From Rhodovulum sp. (lineage in GTDB: Bacteria; Pseudomonadota; Alphaproteobacteria; Rhodobacterales; Rhodobacteraceae): a stretch of 64,000 nt of DNA. Shown here piece by piece: positions 25,160-34,953 of the stretch; positions within the stretch are counted from its first letter, which is position 1, and every line of letters begins with the position of its first letter. The notes beneath the pieces were generated by a model. It ran no database searches. It was not told the DNA's origin and saw nothing but the letters and a program-made list of their open reading frames with translations. The DNA is taken from positions 1 to 64,000 of the forward strand of contig JACKKC010000005.1 of the NCBI GenBank assembly GCA_020637615.1, read 5' to 3'. Made by a program: the position numbers and the translations under genes.

Positions 25160-25378
25160 ATGGCGGAGAAGATCGTCGAGCTGAGCTCGGTCGGCGATAT
25201 CCGGCCCTGGACGGAGGAACGGGCGGAGGCGCTCCAATGGGGGGGCAGATGCCGCATCTACAGATCCCAGGACGATCTGATCGGTTGCAGGAACCTCGCC
25301 TCCGAGGACGCCTGCCAGAGCTGGGCGCAATCCAACGGGGCCTGGGGCTATGCCTGGGCGCCGGGCTACAGCTGCTAG
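25160..25378 (+). CDS. Small Cys/Trp-rich protein in the ABC importer operon
   Basis: 72 aa, ATG 25160 with a GGGAGACGACC upstream region. The sequence is soluble and contains four Cys (GRCRIY, GCRNL, ACQSW, and the C-terminal Cys) and several Trp, as in WAQSNGAWGYAWAPGYSC. It is placed 31 bp after permease 2 and 32 bp before the binding-protein gene, so it is surely co-transcribed. No signal peptide and no known family are recognised. A role with the transporter or its substrate is an inference from position only. Confidence 0.7.
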   Translation: MAEKIVELSSVGDIRPWTEERAEALQWGGRCRIYRSQDDLIGCRNLASEDACQSWAQSNGAWGYAWAPGYSC

Positions 25379-25410
25379 TGAAACATCGAGAAAGAAGGAG
25401 AGGTTCCCAG

Positions 25411-26397
25411 ATGAGAACCATGATTGCCGGGGCGTCCGCGACGCTCCTGATGCTCGCCGGCGCCGCCAGCGCCGAGGACGTGACGCTCCAGCTCAAATGG
25501 GTCACCCAGGCCCAGTTCGCGGGCTATTACGTCGCGGCGGATCAGGGCTTCTACGAGGAGGAGGGCCTGAACGTCACGATCAAGCCGGGCGGGCCGGACA
25601 TCGCCCCGCCGCAGGTGATCGCCGGCGGCGGCGCCGACGTGATCGTGGAATGGATGCCGGCGGCGCTCGCCGCGCGCGAGGCCGGCCTGCCGCTGGTCAA
25701 CATCGCCCAGCCCTTCAAGTCCTCGGGCATGATGCTGACCTGCCGCAACGACAGCGGCGTGACCGCGACCGAGGATTTCAAGGGCCATACGCTCGGGGTC
25801 TGGTTCTTCGGCAACGAATATCCCTTCCTGAGCTGGATGAGCACGCTCGGCATCCCCACCGACGGCGGGCCGGAGGGCGTGACGGTGCTCAAGCAGGGCT
25901 TCAACGTCGACCCGCTGCTGCAGAAGCAGGCGGCCTGCATCTCGACCATGACCTACAACGAATACTGGCAGGTGATCGACGCCGGGCTCACCCCCGAGGA
26001 TCTGACGGTCTTCAAGTACCAGGACGAGGGCGTGGCGACGCTGGAGGACGGGCTCTACGTGCTCGAGGACCGGCTGAGCGACCCGGCCTTCGTCGAGACC
26101 ATGGCCAAGTTCGTGCGCGCCAGCATGAAGGGCTGGAAATGGGCCGAGGAGCATCCCGACGAGGCGGCGATGATCGTGCTCGAGAACGACGAGACCGGCG
26201 CCCAGACCGAGGCGCATCAGAAGCGGATGATGAGCGAGATCGCCAAGCTCACCGCCGGTTCCGACGGCACGCTCGACCCGGCCGATTACGAGCGCACGGT
26301 CAAGACGCTGCTCGCCGCCGGTTCCGATCCGGTGATCACCAAGGAGCCCGAGGGCGCCTGGACCCATGCGGTGACCGACAAGGCGCTGGGCAGCTGA
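25411..26397 (+). CDS. NMT1/THI5-like ABC substrate-binding protein
   Basis: 328 aa. A signal peptide (residues 1-21, ending AASAE) directs it to the periplasm. The mature part starts VTLQLKWVTQAQFAGYYVAADQGFYEEEGL, the hallmark of THI5/NMT1 and pyrimidine-precursor binding proteins. The mature chain has two Cys (MLTCRND and QAACIST). With the ATPase and two permeases it forms a complete importer; pyrimidine or a breakdown intermediate is the likely cargo given the catabolic genes around it. Confidence 0.94.
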   Translation: MRTMIAGASATLLMLAGAASAEDVTLQLKWVTQAQFAGYYVAADQGFYEEEGLNVTIKPGGPDIAPPQVIAGGGADVIVEWMPAALAAREAGLPLVNIAQPFKSSGMMLTCRNDSGVTATEDFKGHTLGVWFFGNEYPFLSWMSTLGIPTDGGPEGVTVLKQGFNVDPLLQKQAACISTMTYNEYWQVIDAGLTPEDLTVFKYQDEGVATLEDGLYVLEDRLSDPAFVETMAKFVRASMKGWKWAEEHPDEAAMIVLENDETGAQTEAHQKRMMSEIAKLTAGSDGTLDPADYERTVKTLLAAGSDPVITKEPEGAWTHAVTDKALGS

Positions 26398-26732
26398 GCC
26401 ACCCGCCGGGGCCGCCCGCCGGCCCCGGCGCCCCCGGGGGAGGAATTCCATGTCACGCGATGCCGTCGCCGGAGGACCGCTTCGCCGCCGGCGGGCGCGT
26501 GTCCCCCGCAGCGCTGCCGCCTTCCTCCCGCGGATCTGGCAGCGGCGGGCGCAGCCCGGCGCCCCGCGGCTTCGCGGTCGCGCGCTCCGGGCCATTCGAG
26601 CGGAGGTCGCATGATGTCATCGCCGTTTGGCCCCTTCGGGCGGCGCGGCCCGTGCCGGCGTGCGGGTGGCGCCCGCATCGTTCCTGCCGGGGCGCGGGTG
26701 GGCGTCGCGGTGCTCGCGCGGGGTCGGCGGGC
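26398..26732. other. GC-rich intergenic region before matB
   Basis: 335 bp with no supported gene. It begins with strong inverted repeats just after the binding-protein stop (gccggggc and gccccggc-type arms) that could act as a terminator without a T tail. The middle (about 26565-26600) faintly resembles repeat family 2 (cgcgcgctccgggcc). Confidence 0.35.
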
Positions 26733-28235
26733 ATGAGCGCTTCGCTCTTCGCCCGGCTTGCCGAAAGGTTTCCCGCCGAGCGCGGCCGGGTGGCGATCGA
26801 GACCGCGGAGGGGGCGGCGGTGACCTTCGCCGACCTGTTGGAGCATGCCGGGCGGATCACCGCGCTCTTCAAGGCCTCGGGCGTCGCACCCGGCGACCGG
26901 ATCGCGGTGCAGGTGGAGAAGTCGGTCGCAGGCGTGGCGCTCTATCTCGCGGTCCTGCAGTGCGGGGCGGTCTACGTGCCGCTGAACCCCGCCTATACCC
27001 CGGCCGAGCTCGGGCATTTCCTGAAGGACGCGCGGCCGAAGGTGCTGGTCTGCGACCCCGGCTCGGAGGCCGCGCTCGCGGCGCTGGCGAAACAGGGCAG
27101 CGCCTGGCTCTTCACGCTCGGGGCCGATGGCCATGGCTCGCTGACCGCCCAGGCGGAGGGCCTGCCCTCGGACCGGGCGGTGGCGGCGCGCGCGGGCGAG
27201 GACATCGCCGCGATCCTCTATACCTCCGGGACCACGGGGCTTTCCAAGGGCGCGATGCTCAGCCACGACAATCTCTGGTCGAATGCCGCGACGCTGCACG
27301 CGCTCTGGGGGTTCCGGCCGGGGGACGTGCTGATCCACGCCCTGCCGCTCTATCACACCCACGGGCTCTTCGTGGCGCTGAACCTGATGCTGATGAACGG
27401 CGGGCGGATCCTGCTGCTGCCGCGCTTCGACGCCGGCCAGGTGATCGCGCTGATGGCGCGCGCCACGGTGCTGATGGGGGTGCCGACCTTCTACACGCGG
27501 CTCCTGGCCTCGCAGGCGCTGACGCGGGAGGCGGCGGGGGGCATGCGGCTCTTCGTCTCGGGCTCGGCGCCGCTGCTGGCGCAGACCCATGCGGATTTCG
27601 AGGCCCGCACCGGCCAGCGCATCCTCGAGCGCTACGGCATGACCGAGACCGGCATGTCGGCCTCGAACCCGCTGGCGGGCGAGCGCCGCGCCGGCACGGT
27701 CGGGCTCGCGCTGCCGGGGGTGGCGCTCAGGGTCTGCGACGGGGAGGGGCGCGCGCTGCCGCCGGGCGAGGTCGGCGTGCTGGAGGTGCGGGGCCCGAAT
27801 GTCTTTCTGGGCTACTGGAACCTGCCGGAGAAGACCGCCGCCGAGTTCCGCGCGGACGGCTATTTCATCACCGGCGATCTCGCGACCATCGCCGCGGACG
27901 GCTATGTGAGCATCGTCGGCCGGGCCAAGGACCTGATCATCTCGGGCGGGCTCAACGTCTACCCCAAGGAGGTCGAGACCGCGCTCGACGCCCTGCCCGG
28001 CATCGTCGAGAGCGCGGTGATCGGCGTGCCGCATCCCGATCTCGGCGAGGCGGTGGTGGCGGTGGTGACCGGCACGGGCGAGCCGGGGGATCTCGTCGGG
28101 GCGCTGCGCGACCGGCTGGCGGGCTTCAAGATCCCCAAGCGCGTGGTGCGGGTCGAGACGCTGCCGCGCAACGCCATGGGCAAGGTGCAGAAGAACCTGC
28201 TGCGCGAGCGCTTCGCTGGGCTATTCGACGGCTGA
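26733..28235 (+). CDS. matB: Malonyl-CoA synthetase (AMP-forming)
   Basis: 500 aa, matching MatB length. ANL-superfamily motifs: ILYTSGTTGLSKGAMLSHDNL (A3, P-loop), PLYHTHGLFVALN, ERYGMTETGM (A5), GYFITGDLATI (A7) and the C-terminal catalytic Lys in PRNAMGKVQKNLLR (A10). Malonyl-CoA synthetases convert malonate, CoA and ATP to malonyl-CoA. Its place after the pyrimidine genes suggests salvage of malonate formed from the malonate semialdehyde of beta-alanine; that link is inferred. Other short-chain acids cannot be excluded. Confidence 0.9.
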   Translation: MSASLFARLAERFPAERGRVAIETAEGAAVTFADLLEHAGRITALFKASGVAPGDRIAVQVEKSVAGVALYLAVLQCGAVYVPLNPAYTPAELGHFLKDARPKVLVCDPGSEAALAALAKQGSAWLFTLGADGHGSLTAQAEGLPSDRAVAARAGEDIAAILYTSGTTGLSKGAMLSHDNLWSNAATLHALWGFRPGDVLIHALPLYHTHGLFVALNLMLMNGGRILLLPRFDAGQVIALMARATVLMGVPTFYTRLLASQALTREAAGGMRLFVSGSAPLLAQTHADFEARTGQRILERYGMTETGMSASNPLAGERRAGTVGLALPGVALRVCDGEGRALPPGEVGVLEVRGPNVFLGYWNLPEKTAAEFRADGYFITGDLATIAADGYVSIVGRAKDLIISGGLNVYPKEVETALDALPGIVESAVIGVPHPDLGEAVVAVVTGTGEPGDLVGALRDRLAGFKIPKRVVRVETLPRNAMGKVQKNLLRERFAGLFDG

Positions 28236-28261
28236 CATCGTCTTCCTGGCCGCGGTGCATT

Positions 28262-28436
28262 CTCTTCGCGGATTTGGCGTGAGACAAATCCGCGCGCGCC
28301 TGCCTGCCCCCCGGCAGGCGCGACAAGCGCGCCCGCCCAGGCAGGCGCCCGCGGATTCCCAACCGACGGCGAAACCCAATCTCCTTGGCTGTCTCGCTCG
28401 CGCGCCGCGGCCCGAGCCGGCCGTACCGCGCGCCGG
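28262..28436 (+). repeat. Dispersed GC-rich intergenic repeat, family 2, copy B
   Basis: Begins cttcgcggatttggc and contains an inverted aaatccgc arm, then a gcgcgcctgcctgcc stretch. This order is found in reverse complement at 34150-34262, just outside scoB. The right end (28355-28435, with accgacggcgaaaccc) resembles 7185-7260. Non-coding, limits approximate. Confidence 0.55.
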
Positions 28437-28620
28437 TCAGAAGCGGAAGTTGAGCGCCAGCGCGGCGCGGGGCGGGGCACCGCTGGCCTCGGTCAGCTAG
28501 AGGTCGAGCGCATCCCCGGGGGCGAGGCGGTGCGAGGCCTCGAGGCGCAGCGAGGCGGCCTCGGCGCCGTCCGCCCGGAGCGCACCGCCGAGCTCGACCG
28601 CGAGAGGATGTTGCGGCGAT
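28437..28620 (-). pseudogene. 3' remnant of an outer-membrane beta-barrel protein gene
   Basis: On the minus strand the sequence reads LAVELGGALRADGAEAASLR, then LEASHRLAPGDALDL, a TAG stop, and LTEASGAPPRAALALNFRF with a final stop. Alternating hydrophobic residues and a terminal Phe are the C-terminal beta-signal of outer-membrane barrels or autotransporters. The upstream part is missing and replaced at about 28620 by low-GC DNA, and an internal TAG (probably from GAG) breaks the frame. It is a leftover of a gene cut by the insertion at its left. Confidence 0.55.
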
Positions 28621-28641
28621 GTGAGCACCCACACCACTTTC

Positions 28642-28686
28642 TTGACATCCATAGCAATCTTAGATGATCTTATCATCAGATTGATA
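28642..28686 (+). promoter_or_regulatory. Promoter/operator region of the AAA ATPase remnant
   Basis: TTGACA at 28642-28647 is a perfect -35 hexamer, but no good -10 is seen at the normal spacing. Overlapping inverted repeats follow: GATGATCTTATCATC (28663-28677) and TATCATCAGATTGATA (28671-28686). They lie just upstream of the ATG at 28705 and look like an operator. Confidence 0.4.
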
Positions 28687-28704
28687 AACTCAGGTAAGTT
28701 CTCT

Positions 28705-29935
28705 ATGGATGCCCTCCGGAACCCCTTCGCACCAGGTGCAGGGACCCCGCCGCCCAAGCTAGCCGGCCGCGACGACATCCTGCAACGCACGGAGATTACC
28801 CTCGAAAGGGTCAAGGCCGGACGGCCAGCAAAATCGTTCATCGTAGTCGGGCTGCGCGGCGTGGGAAAACGGTCCTACTGAACGAGGTGTACGAACGCGC
28901 GACTTGTGGCTCGGTGGAGAAGCCGTCCAAATAGAAGCCCGCGAGAGCGCGCCCTACGAACTTACCGCAGCTTCTCGTTCCTAAGCCCGCCAAATCCTCC
29001 TGCGCCTCGACAGGCTGCAGCAACGCCACCGAGTTTGGGGGAACCAAAATAAGAGTATGCGCTTCGGGTGCTCGCTTGCATTTGCCAACAGCGTGAAAGG
29101 CTACGATTGGTGACGTGGAGTTCGGGCTCTTCACCAGAACCCGACCTCGGATCGGTCGACAGCGGAGAGGTTTGGTGAGGCTGATATAGCTGATCTCTTT
29201 GAGGAGATTGGACGAGCCGCCAAGGCGAACCACGGAACGGCGATTGTTCTATTATTATCGATGAACTCCAGTATCTCAATGAGGCTGAGATGAGCGCATT
29301 GATAAGTTGGGAAGCTCTTCACAGGGGTGCAGCAACGGCAGTTGCCAGTCGCGTCGATGATGGGAGGTGGTCTACCACAGATATTGGGCCTCGCTGGGCG
29401 TACTCCAAGTCATAATGCGGAACGACTATTCGACTACCCAAGAGTGGGTGCTCTTGAGCACGACGACGCACCGCCGCACTCGTCGAGCCAATAGTACGCG
29501 AAGAATGCAAAATTGACCGCGATGCCGTTGACGAGATCGTCGCAAAGACGTCCGGATACCCTATTTTCTCCAGACTTCGGGGCACTACTCCTGGAACAGG
29601 GCGGCCTGAAGGACGCCATCACCAGAAGCTTGATGTCGAGGCGGCCACTGATGATGCACTCCGAAGCTTGGACGAAAGCTTTTTCCAGAAGTGCGATTCG
29701 ATCGGCTGACAAACGCGAGAAAGACTATCTCTTCGCTATGGCGGAACTGGGACCAGGACCGCACAGATACCGCTTGAAGGGCGACATCGCTGGGAAGCTA
29801 AAGAGGAAAGTCGAGAGCGTTGCGCCAACGAGGAACTCTCTGATAAAGAAAGGAATGCTATTCAGTCCCTCACATGGAGACACCGCGTTCACCGTGCCAA
29901 TGTTTGATCAATACTTGAAGAGAGTGCGTGCCTAG
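28705..29935 (+). pseudogene. Decayed AAA-type ATP-binding protein gene
   Basis: It starts MDALRNPFAPGAGTPPPKLA and reaches the Walker A region (VVGLRGVGK), where one missing A shifts the frame to a stop at 28881. Later pieces lie in other frames: a Walker B-like LLLSMNSSI/DELQYLNEAEM segment near 29250, LPQILGLAGRTPSHNAERLFDYP near 29370-29440, and the C-terminal KLKRKVESVAPTRNSLIKKGMLF with FDQYLKRVRA at the end. Several frameshifts are needed, so it is inactive. GC is lower than in the neighbours. Such ATPases usually carry a C-terminal winged helix; the original role is unknown. Confidence 0.75.
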
Positions 29936-31731
29936 CCATCCATCTTCAACGCGCTGATGAAGGCCTCCTGCGGGATTTCGACGCGGCCGAACTGGCGCAT
30001 CTTCTTCTTGCCGGCCTTCTGCTTCTCCAGGAGCTTGCGCTTCCGCGTGATGTCGCCGCCGTAGCATTTGGCGGTGACGTCCTTGCGCAGTGCCGAGATG
30101 GTCTCGCGGGCGATGATGCGGCCGCCGATCGCGGCCTGGATCGGGATCTTGAAGAGGTGCTGGGGGATCAGCTCCTTGAGCTTCTCGACCATGGCGCGGC
30201 CGCGCGCGTCGGCGCGGGCGCGGTGGACCATGGTGGAGAGCGCGTCGACCGGCTCGTCGTTGACGAGGATCTGCATCTTGACGAGGTCGTCCTCCTGGTA
30301 GCCGGTGACCTGGTAGTCGAAGGAGGCATAGCCCTTGGTCACCGACTTCAGCCGGTCGTAGAAGTCGAAGACCACCTCGTTCAAGGGGCAGGTCGTAGAC
30401 CACCATGGCGCGGCTGCCGGCATAGGTGAGGTCGAGCTGCACGCCGCGGCGGTCCTGGCAGAGCTTGAGCACGTCGCCGAGGAATTCGTCGGGCACGAGG
30501 ATCGTCGCCTTGATGCGCGGCTCCTCGATATGGTCGATGCGCACCGGGTCGGGCATGTCGGCGGGGTTGTGGAGCTCGACCATGGTGCCGTCGGTCCTGA
30601 AGACGCGGTAGATGACGGACGGCGCGGTGGTGATGAGGTCGAGGTCGTATTCGCGTTCGAGCCGGTCGCGGATCACCTCGAGATGCAAGAGGCCGAGGAA
30701 GCCGCAGCGGAAGCCGAAGCCGAGGGCGGCCGAGGTCTCCATCTCGGAGGAGAAGCTGGCGTCGTTGAGCTGGAGCTTCTCGATGGCGTCGCGCAGCGCG
30801 GGAAGTCGTTGGCGTCGACCGGGAAGAGGCCGCAGAAGACCACCGGGATCGAGGGCTGGAAGCCGGGCAACGGCGTCTCGCAGCCCTTGCGCTCGGTGGT
30901 GATGGTGTCGCCGACGCGGGTGTCGCGCACCTGCTTGATCGAGGCGGTGAGAAAGCCGATCTCGCCGGGGCCGAGTTCCTCGGCGGGCAGCATGCCGGGG
31001 CGGAAGGTGCCGATGCGCTCGACCGGGTAGAGCGCGCCGGTCTGCATCATGCGGATGCGGTCGCCCTTCCGGAGGATGCCGTCGTAGACGCGGATCAGCA
31101 CCACGACGCCGAGATAGGGGTCGTACCATGAATCGACCAGCATGGCCCTGAGCGGCGCGGTCCGGTCGCCCTTGGGCGCCGGCAGGCGGGTGACGATGGC
31201 CTCGAGCACGTCGCCGATGCCGATGCCGGTCTTGGCGGAGATGCGGATCGCGTCCTGGGCCTCGATGCCGATCACGTCCTCGATCTGCTCGATGACGCGC
31301 TCGGGCTCGGCGGCGGGCAGGTCGATCTTGTTGAGCACGGGCACGATCTCGTGGCCGGCGTCGATGGCCTGGTAGACATTGGCGAGCGTCTGGGCCTCGA
31401 CGCCCTGGGAGGCGTCGACCACGAGGAGCGAGCCTTCGACGGCGCGCATGGAGCGGGAGACCTCGTAGGCGAAGTCGACGTGACCCGGCGTGTCGATGAG
31501 GTTGAGGACGTAGCTCTCGCCGTCCTTCGCGCGGTATTCGAGGCGGACGGTCTGGGCCTTGATGGTGATGCCGCGCTCGCGCTCGATGTCCATGGAATCG
31601 AGCAGCTGCTCCTTCATCTCCCGGTCCGAGACGGTGCCCGTGGCCTGGATCAGCCGGTCGGCCAGGGTGGATTTCCCGTGGTCGATATGGGCGACGATGG
31701 AGAAGTTGCGGATGCGCGCGATGTCGGTCAT
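29932..31731 (-). CDS. lepA: Translation elongation factor 4 (LepA), with two compensating frameshifts
   Basis: The total span equals 599 codons, the normal LepA length. The N-terminal GTPase is intact: AHIDHGKSTLADRL (G1), ERGITIKAQTVRL (G2), DTPGHVDF (G3), NKIDLP (G4). At about 30809 one G is missing (DANDF then a shifted frame). At about 30384 one extra T restores the frame (YDLPL then NEVVFDFYDRL). In between, the correct product (LQLNDASFSSEMETSAALGFGFR) is in another frame. LepA back-translocates stalled ribosomes at the membrane. Perfect conservation around both points suggests sequencing errors rather than real loss. Confidence 0.93.
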
Positions 31732-31829
31732 GGCGCGCGGTATGCGGCGGATTTCCGCGAGCCGTCAAGGGGAGGCCGGGGCGCCGCGAGGCCCGAGCCC
31801 GGGGGCGGGAAAAGGCCGCGCCCGGCCGG

Positions 31830-32951
31830 TCAGCCCGGGCTGGCGCGCGCGGCTTCCACGAGGTTGCGGATGACCTGCGGGTCGATGCCCGCGTTGTCGC
31901 GGGGCAGGGGGCGGGCGACGGGCGCCTCGGCGGTCTCGGGCGCCAGCGGCAGGGTCGGGGCCGGTCCGGGCTTGGCATCGCCGGCGAGCCAGATCTCGAC
32001 GGTGCCCGGCGCCGGCCGGTTCGCGGTTTCGGCGAAGTCGCGCGCCTCGATGGCGCCGACCGGCGTCACCCCGAGCGCCGCGGCGATCTCCTCGGCGATG
32101 GCCGCGTCCTCCGCGTGGTAGTAGCGCAGGTTGCTGCGGCCGACCTCGAGCCGCACCGGCACGAGCCCGGCGACCGGCAGGCCCTGGTCGGAGAGCGCGG
32201 CGAGAACAGCCTCGGTGGTGGCGGAGGGCGCGCCCGCGGGCACGTGGAGGAAGATGCGGGCGTCTTCCATGGCGGTCATGGCGCCGGGCGTCGCCGCTGC
32301 CGGGGTCTGCGCCGGCTCGGCGGCCACGACCGGGGCCGGGGCCGCGTCGGGCTCGGCCTCCGGCAGCGACAGGCGTACCGGTTCCACCACCGCTTCCGGG
32401 CGGGAGGGGGCGGGCGTCGTGATGGCGGCGGTCTCGGGGCCGGGGGCCGGATCGGGGGCCTCGGCGGCGGGCGGGATCGCCGCGGTCTCTCGGCCAGGAG
32501 GGGCAGGGGCGCGGGGTCGCTGCCCCCGAAGAGCAGCGCGCCGCGGTCGCGATCACGCCGAGCGCGAGGCCGGAGCCGAGGACGGCCGCGAGCCAGGTGC
32601 GGCGGCGCGGCATCGCCAGTTCCAGCACGCCCGAGGCGGCGAGAAGGCGCCCGGGCGGCCGACATGGCCCCGGCGGCGGAGGGAAGGCAGGCGGCATGGG
32701 CGGTGGCGCGGATCGCCGCGCGCGCGGGGCCGGCAGGTAAACAGGACCATGGGGCGCCGGGCGGCTCTTTGCCGGCGCCGTGGCGCGCCGGGGTCGCCGG
32801 GGCGTTCCCCGGCGCCGGCGGCGCGTGCCCGCCGGGCCAGCGCGAGTTCCCGTCGCGCGCGCGCTTCGGCGACGCGCCGCTCCCAATCGATCGGATCGAG
32901 ATCTATGCCCGAATGGAACCCGGTATTCGGGCCCGATGCCTGATGTGCCAT
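31830..32951 (-). CDS. Membrane-anchored LytR_C-like domain protein, frame disrupted
   Basis: The protein can only be read through three frames. It starts at MAHQASGPNTGFHSGIDLDP (32951) and has one membrane helix (TWLAAVLGSGLALGVIATAA). A Pro/Ala linker follows, then a C-terminal domain from about 32290 (ARIFLHVPAGAPSATTEAVL, SNLRYYHAEDAAIAEEIAAALG, NRPAPGTVEIWLAG). That domain resembles the LytR C-terminal domain. Shifts lie near 32700, 32545 and 32500. The meaning of each piece is clear, so errors in the assembly are more likely than decay. It is distantly related in layout to the protein at 33107-33879. Confidence 0.55.
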
Positions 32952-33106
32952 GCCTCTGCCCCGGCGCCGCCGTTTCGCCTTGCGCCTTGTCTGCTCTGGC
33001 CTTTGCGGCCTTTGTTGCCTCGCAGAGTAGCGCAATTCGGCCACAACGAGCGAGTACTTTTTCGATAGGCGGAATGTTGCCGATGCCCTGCGGCCGCGTC
33101 GGCGAA

Positions 33107-33879
33107 TCAGCGCTTGCGGGAGGATTTCCGGGATTTGGAGGCCTTGGACTTCTTGGCCTTCGGCCCCGAGCGGTGCTTGCCGACGCTGGCGGCCTTCCGG
33201 GTGGATTTCCGTGGGGCTTCCAGCAGGTTGCCGGAGATCTTTCGGACATCGATGGAGCCGAGCGGCGGGCCGTCGAAGAGCCGTTCGGGCCGGATTTCCG
33301 CGGGGGCGGCGGCGAGGCCGGCGAGGATCGCGGTGACGAGGCCGGGCAGGGAGGGCGCCGCCGCCCGGTTGCGCGTGCTCATGCGCGTCACGCTGCCCGC
33401 GGGGCGCAGTCCTTCGGGGCGCGGTTGCGGGCGGCCGGCGGCGTCGAGCCCGGCCAGGACCAGCGCGGCGCCGGGAAATTGCGCGGGCGCGGCGGGGGCG
33501 GCCAGGGCGAGCTGGGTGGTCGGCAGGGGGGTGCCGCGCTCGATGCGGGCTGGAAGGGTGTCCGGACCGCGACGCCCGCCACCGGGGCCGGCGCCGGTGC
33601 GGCGGCGAGCCGGAGCAGGGATGCGGCGGGGACGGAGGCGGCGACGAGGCCGAGGGCGAGGCCGAGCGCGAAGCCGCGATGGAAGCGGCGCATGGGCCTC
33701 GGCGAAGGCGGTGCTTCGGCGGCCTGGGGCGGTTGGGCCGGCCCGGTGCGTTCGGCCAGCACCCGGTTGCGCCGCTCGCGCGCCTCCGCCAGCCGGACGG
33801 CGAAGGCGGCGGGGTCGAACAGCTCCGCAGCCGTCGGGGCGGCGCCGCCGGTCGGGGACTGGTCGTGCGGCTCGGCCAT
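33107..33879 (-). CDS. Hypothetical single-span membrane protein with Lys-rich tail, one frameshift
   Basis: Starts MAEPHDQSPTGGAAPTAAEL at 33879. A coiled segment (RLAEARERRNRVLAERTG) leads to one transmembrane helix (FALGLALGLVAASVPAASLL). Near 33545 a single missing base moves the frame; it continues IERGTPLPTTQLALAAPA and ends in a very basic tail (GPKAKKSKASKSRKSSRKR). With one base added the span is 258 codons. The layout of a charged N-terminal helix, TM and tail resembles the neighbouring LytR_C-like protein. Function unknown. Confidence 0.5.
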
Positions 33880-34309
33880 TGCCCGGAGTTTCCCTTGCGT
33901 CCGTTCGCTTTGCTGCGGGAATGTTAACGCGATGCATGCCGGGAGACCAGCCCGCCGGGAAGCGTCCGAGCCGGGGTGGCGGATGGTTGCCCGTGCCTGG
34001 GATCTCGATGAGCCGGTTGCCCGGGCGGTTCCCGAGCCGGCGACAGCGAGGCATCGCCTCGCGCCGGTTCCTCGGCCGGAGCGCGCGAGCGTGGAGGTCG
34101 AGGGGGATCGGGTTGCACCGGCGGCGGGCAATCCGCGTGCGCCTGGCTGGGCGGGCGCGCGCTTGTCGCGCCTGCCCTCGTGCCGAAGGCTCGCCTTCGG
34201 CGTGACGGCAGGCAGGCGCGCGCGGATTTGTCCTTGCCAAATCCGCGAAGAGATTGCGGCGCCGTCTCGGGGGACGGCGCCGATCCGAGGTAGGCACTCG
34301 GTTTGTGTA
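33880..34309. repeat. Intergenic region with dispersed repeat family 2, copy C (inverted)
   Basis: Bases 34037-34107 match the complement of 16506-16575, and 34150-34262 match the complement of 28262-28370. GTTAACGCG is at 33923-33931. The region contains a long hairpin around ccgaaggctcgccttcgg. No gene is supported. Confidence 0.6.
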
Positions 34310-34939
34310 TCAGTCGACGAGCGTGGCCTCGGTGGCGGCGCGTACCTCGTCCAAGGTAACGCCATTGGCGAGTTCGGCGACCTTCAGGCCGCCGGAGACC
34401 ACGTCGAAGACACCGAGATTGGTGATGACGCGATCGACCACGGCCTTGCCGGTGAGCGGCAGGGTGCATTCCTTGAGCAGCTTGCTCTCGCCGTGCTTGG
34501 AGGTGTGGTCCATGATCACCACGACGCGCTTGACGCCCGCCACGAGATCCATCGCCCCGCCCATGCCCTTGACGAGCTTGCCGGGGATCATCCAGTTCGC
34601 CAGGTCGCCCGCTTCGGAGACCTCCATCGCGCCGAGGATCGCCATGGCGATCTTGCCGCCCCGGATCATGCCGAAGGAGGTGGCGCTGTCGAAATAGGCG
34701 GTGCGCGAGAGCTCCGTCACGGTCTGCTTGCCGGCGTTGATCAGGTCGGGATCGACCTCGTCCTCGGTCGGGAAGGGGCCGATGCCGAGCATGCCGTTCT
34801 CGGATTGCAGCGTCACGTCGATGCCGTCGGGGATGAAATTCGCCACCAGGGTGGGAATGCCGATCCCGAGATTGACATACATGCCGTCCTCGAGCTCCTG
34901 CGCGGCGCGGGCGGCCATTTCTCCACGGGTCCAGGGCAT
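34310..34939 (-). CDS. scoB: 3-oxoacid CoA-transferase subunit B
   Basis: 209 aa from ATG 34939. Catalytic Glu is in LQSENGMLGIGPFP, the SENG motif of family I CoA-transferases. The start MYVNLGIGIPTLVANF and AMEVSEAGDLANWMIPGK are typical. With ScoA it moves CoA from succinyl-CoA to acetoacetate for ketone-body use. It follows scoA by 14 bp in one operon. Confidence 0.95.
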   Translation of the reverse strand: MPWTRGEMAARAAQELEDGMYVNLGIGIPTLVANFIPDGIDVTLQSENGMLGIGPFPTEDEVDPDLINAGKQTVTELSRTAYFDSATSFGMIRGGKIAMAILGAMEVSEAGDLANWMIPGKLVKGMGGAMDLVAGVKRVVVIMDHTSKHGESKLLKECTLPLTGKAVVDRVITNLGVFDVVSGGLKVAELANGVTLDEVRAATEATLVD

Positions 34940-34953
34940 GGAACGATCCTCCG

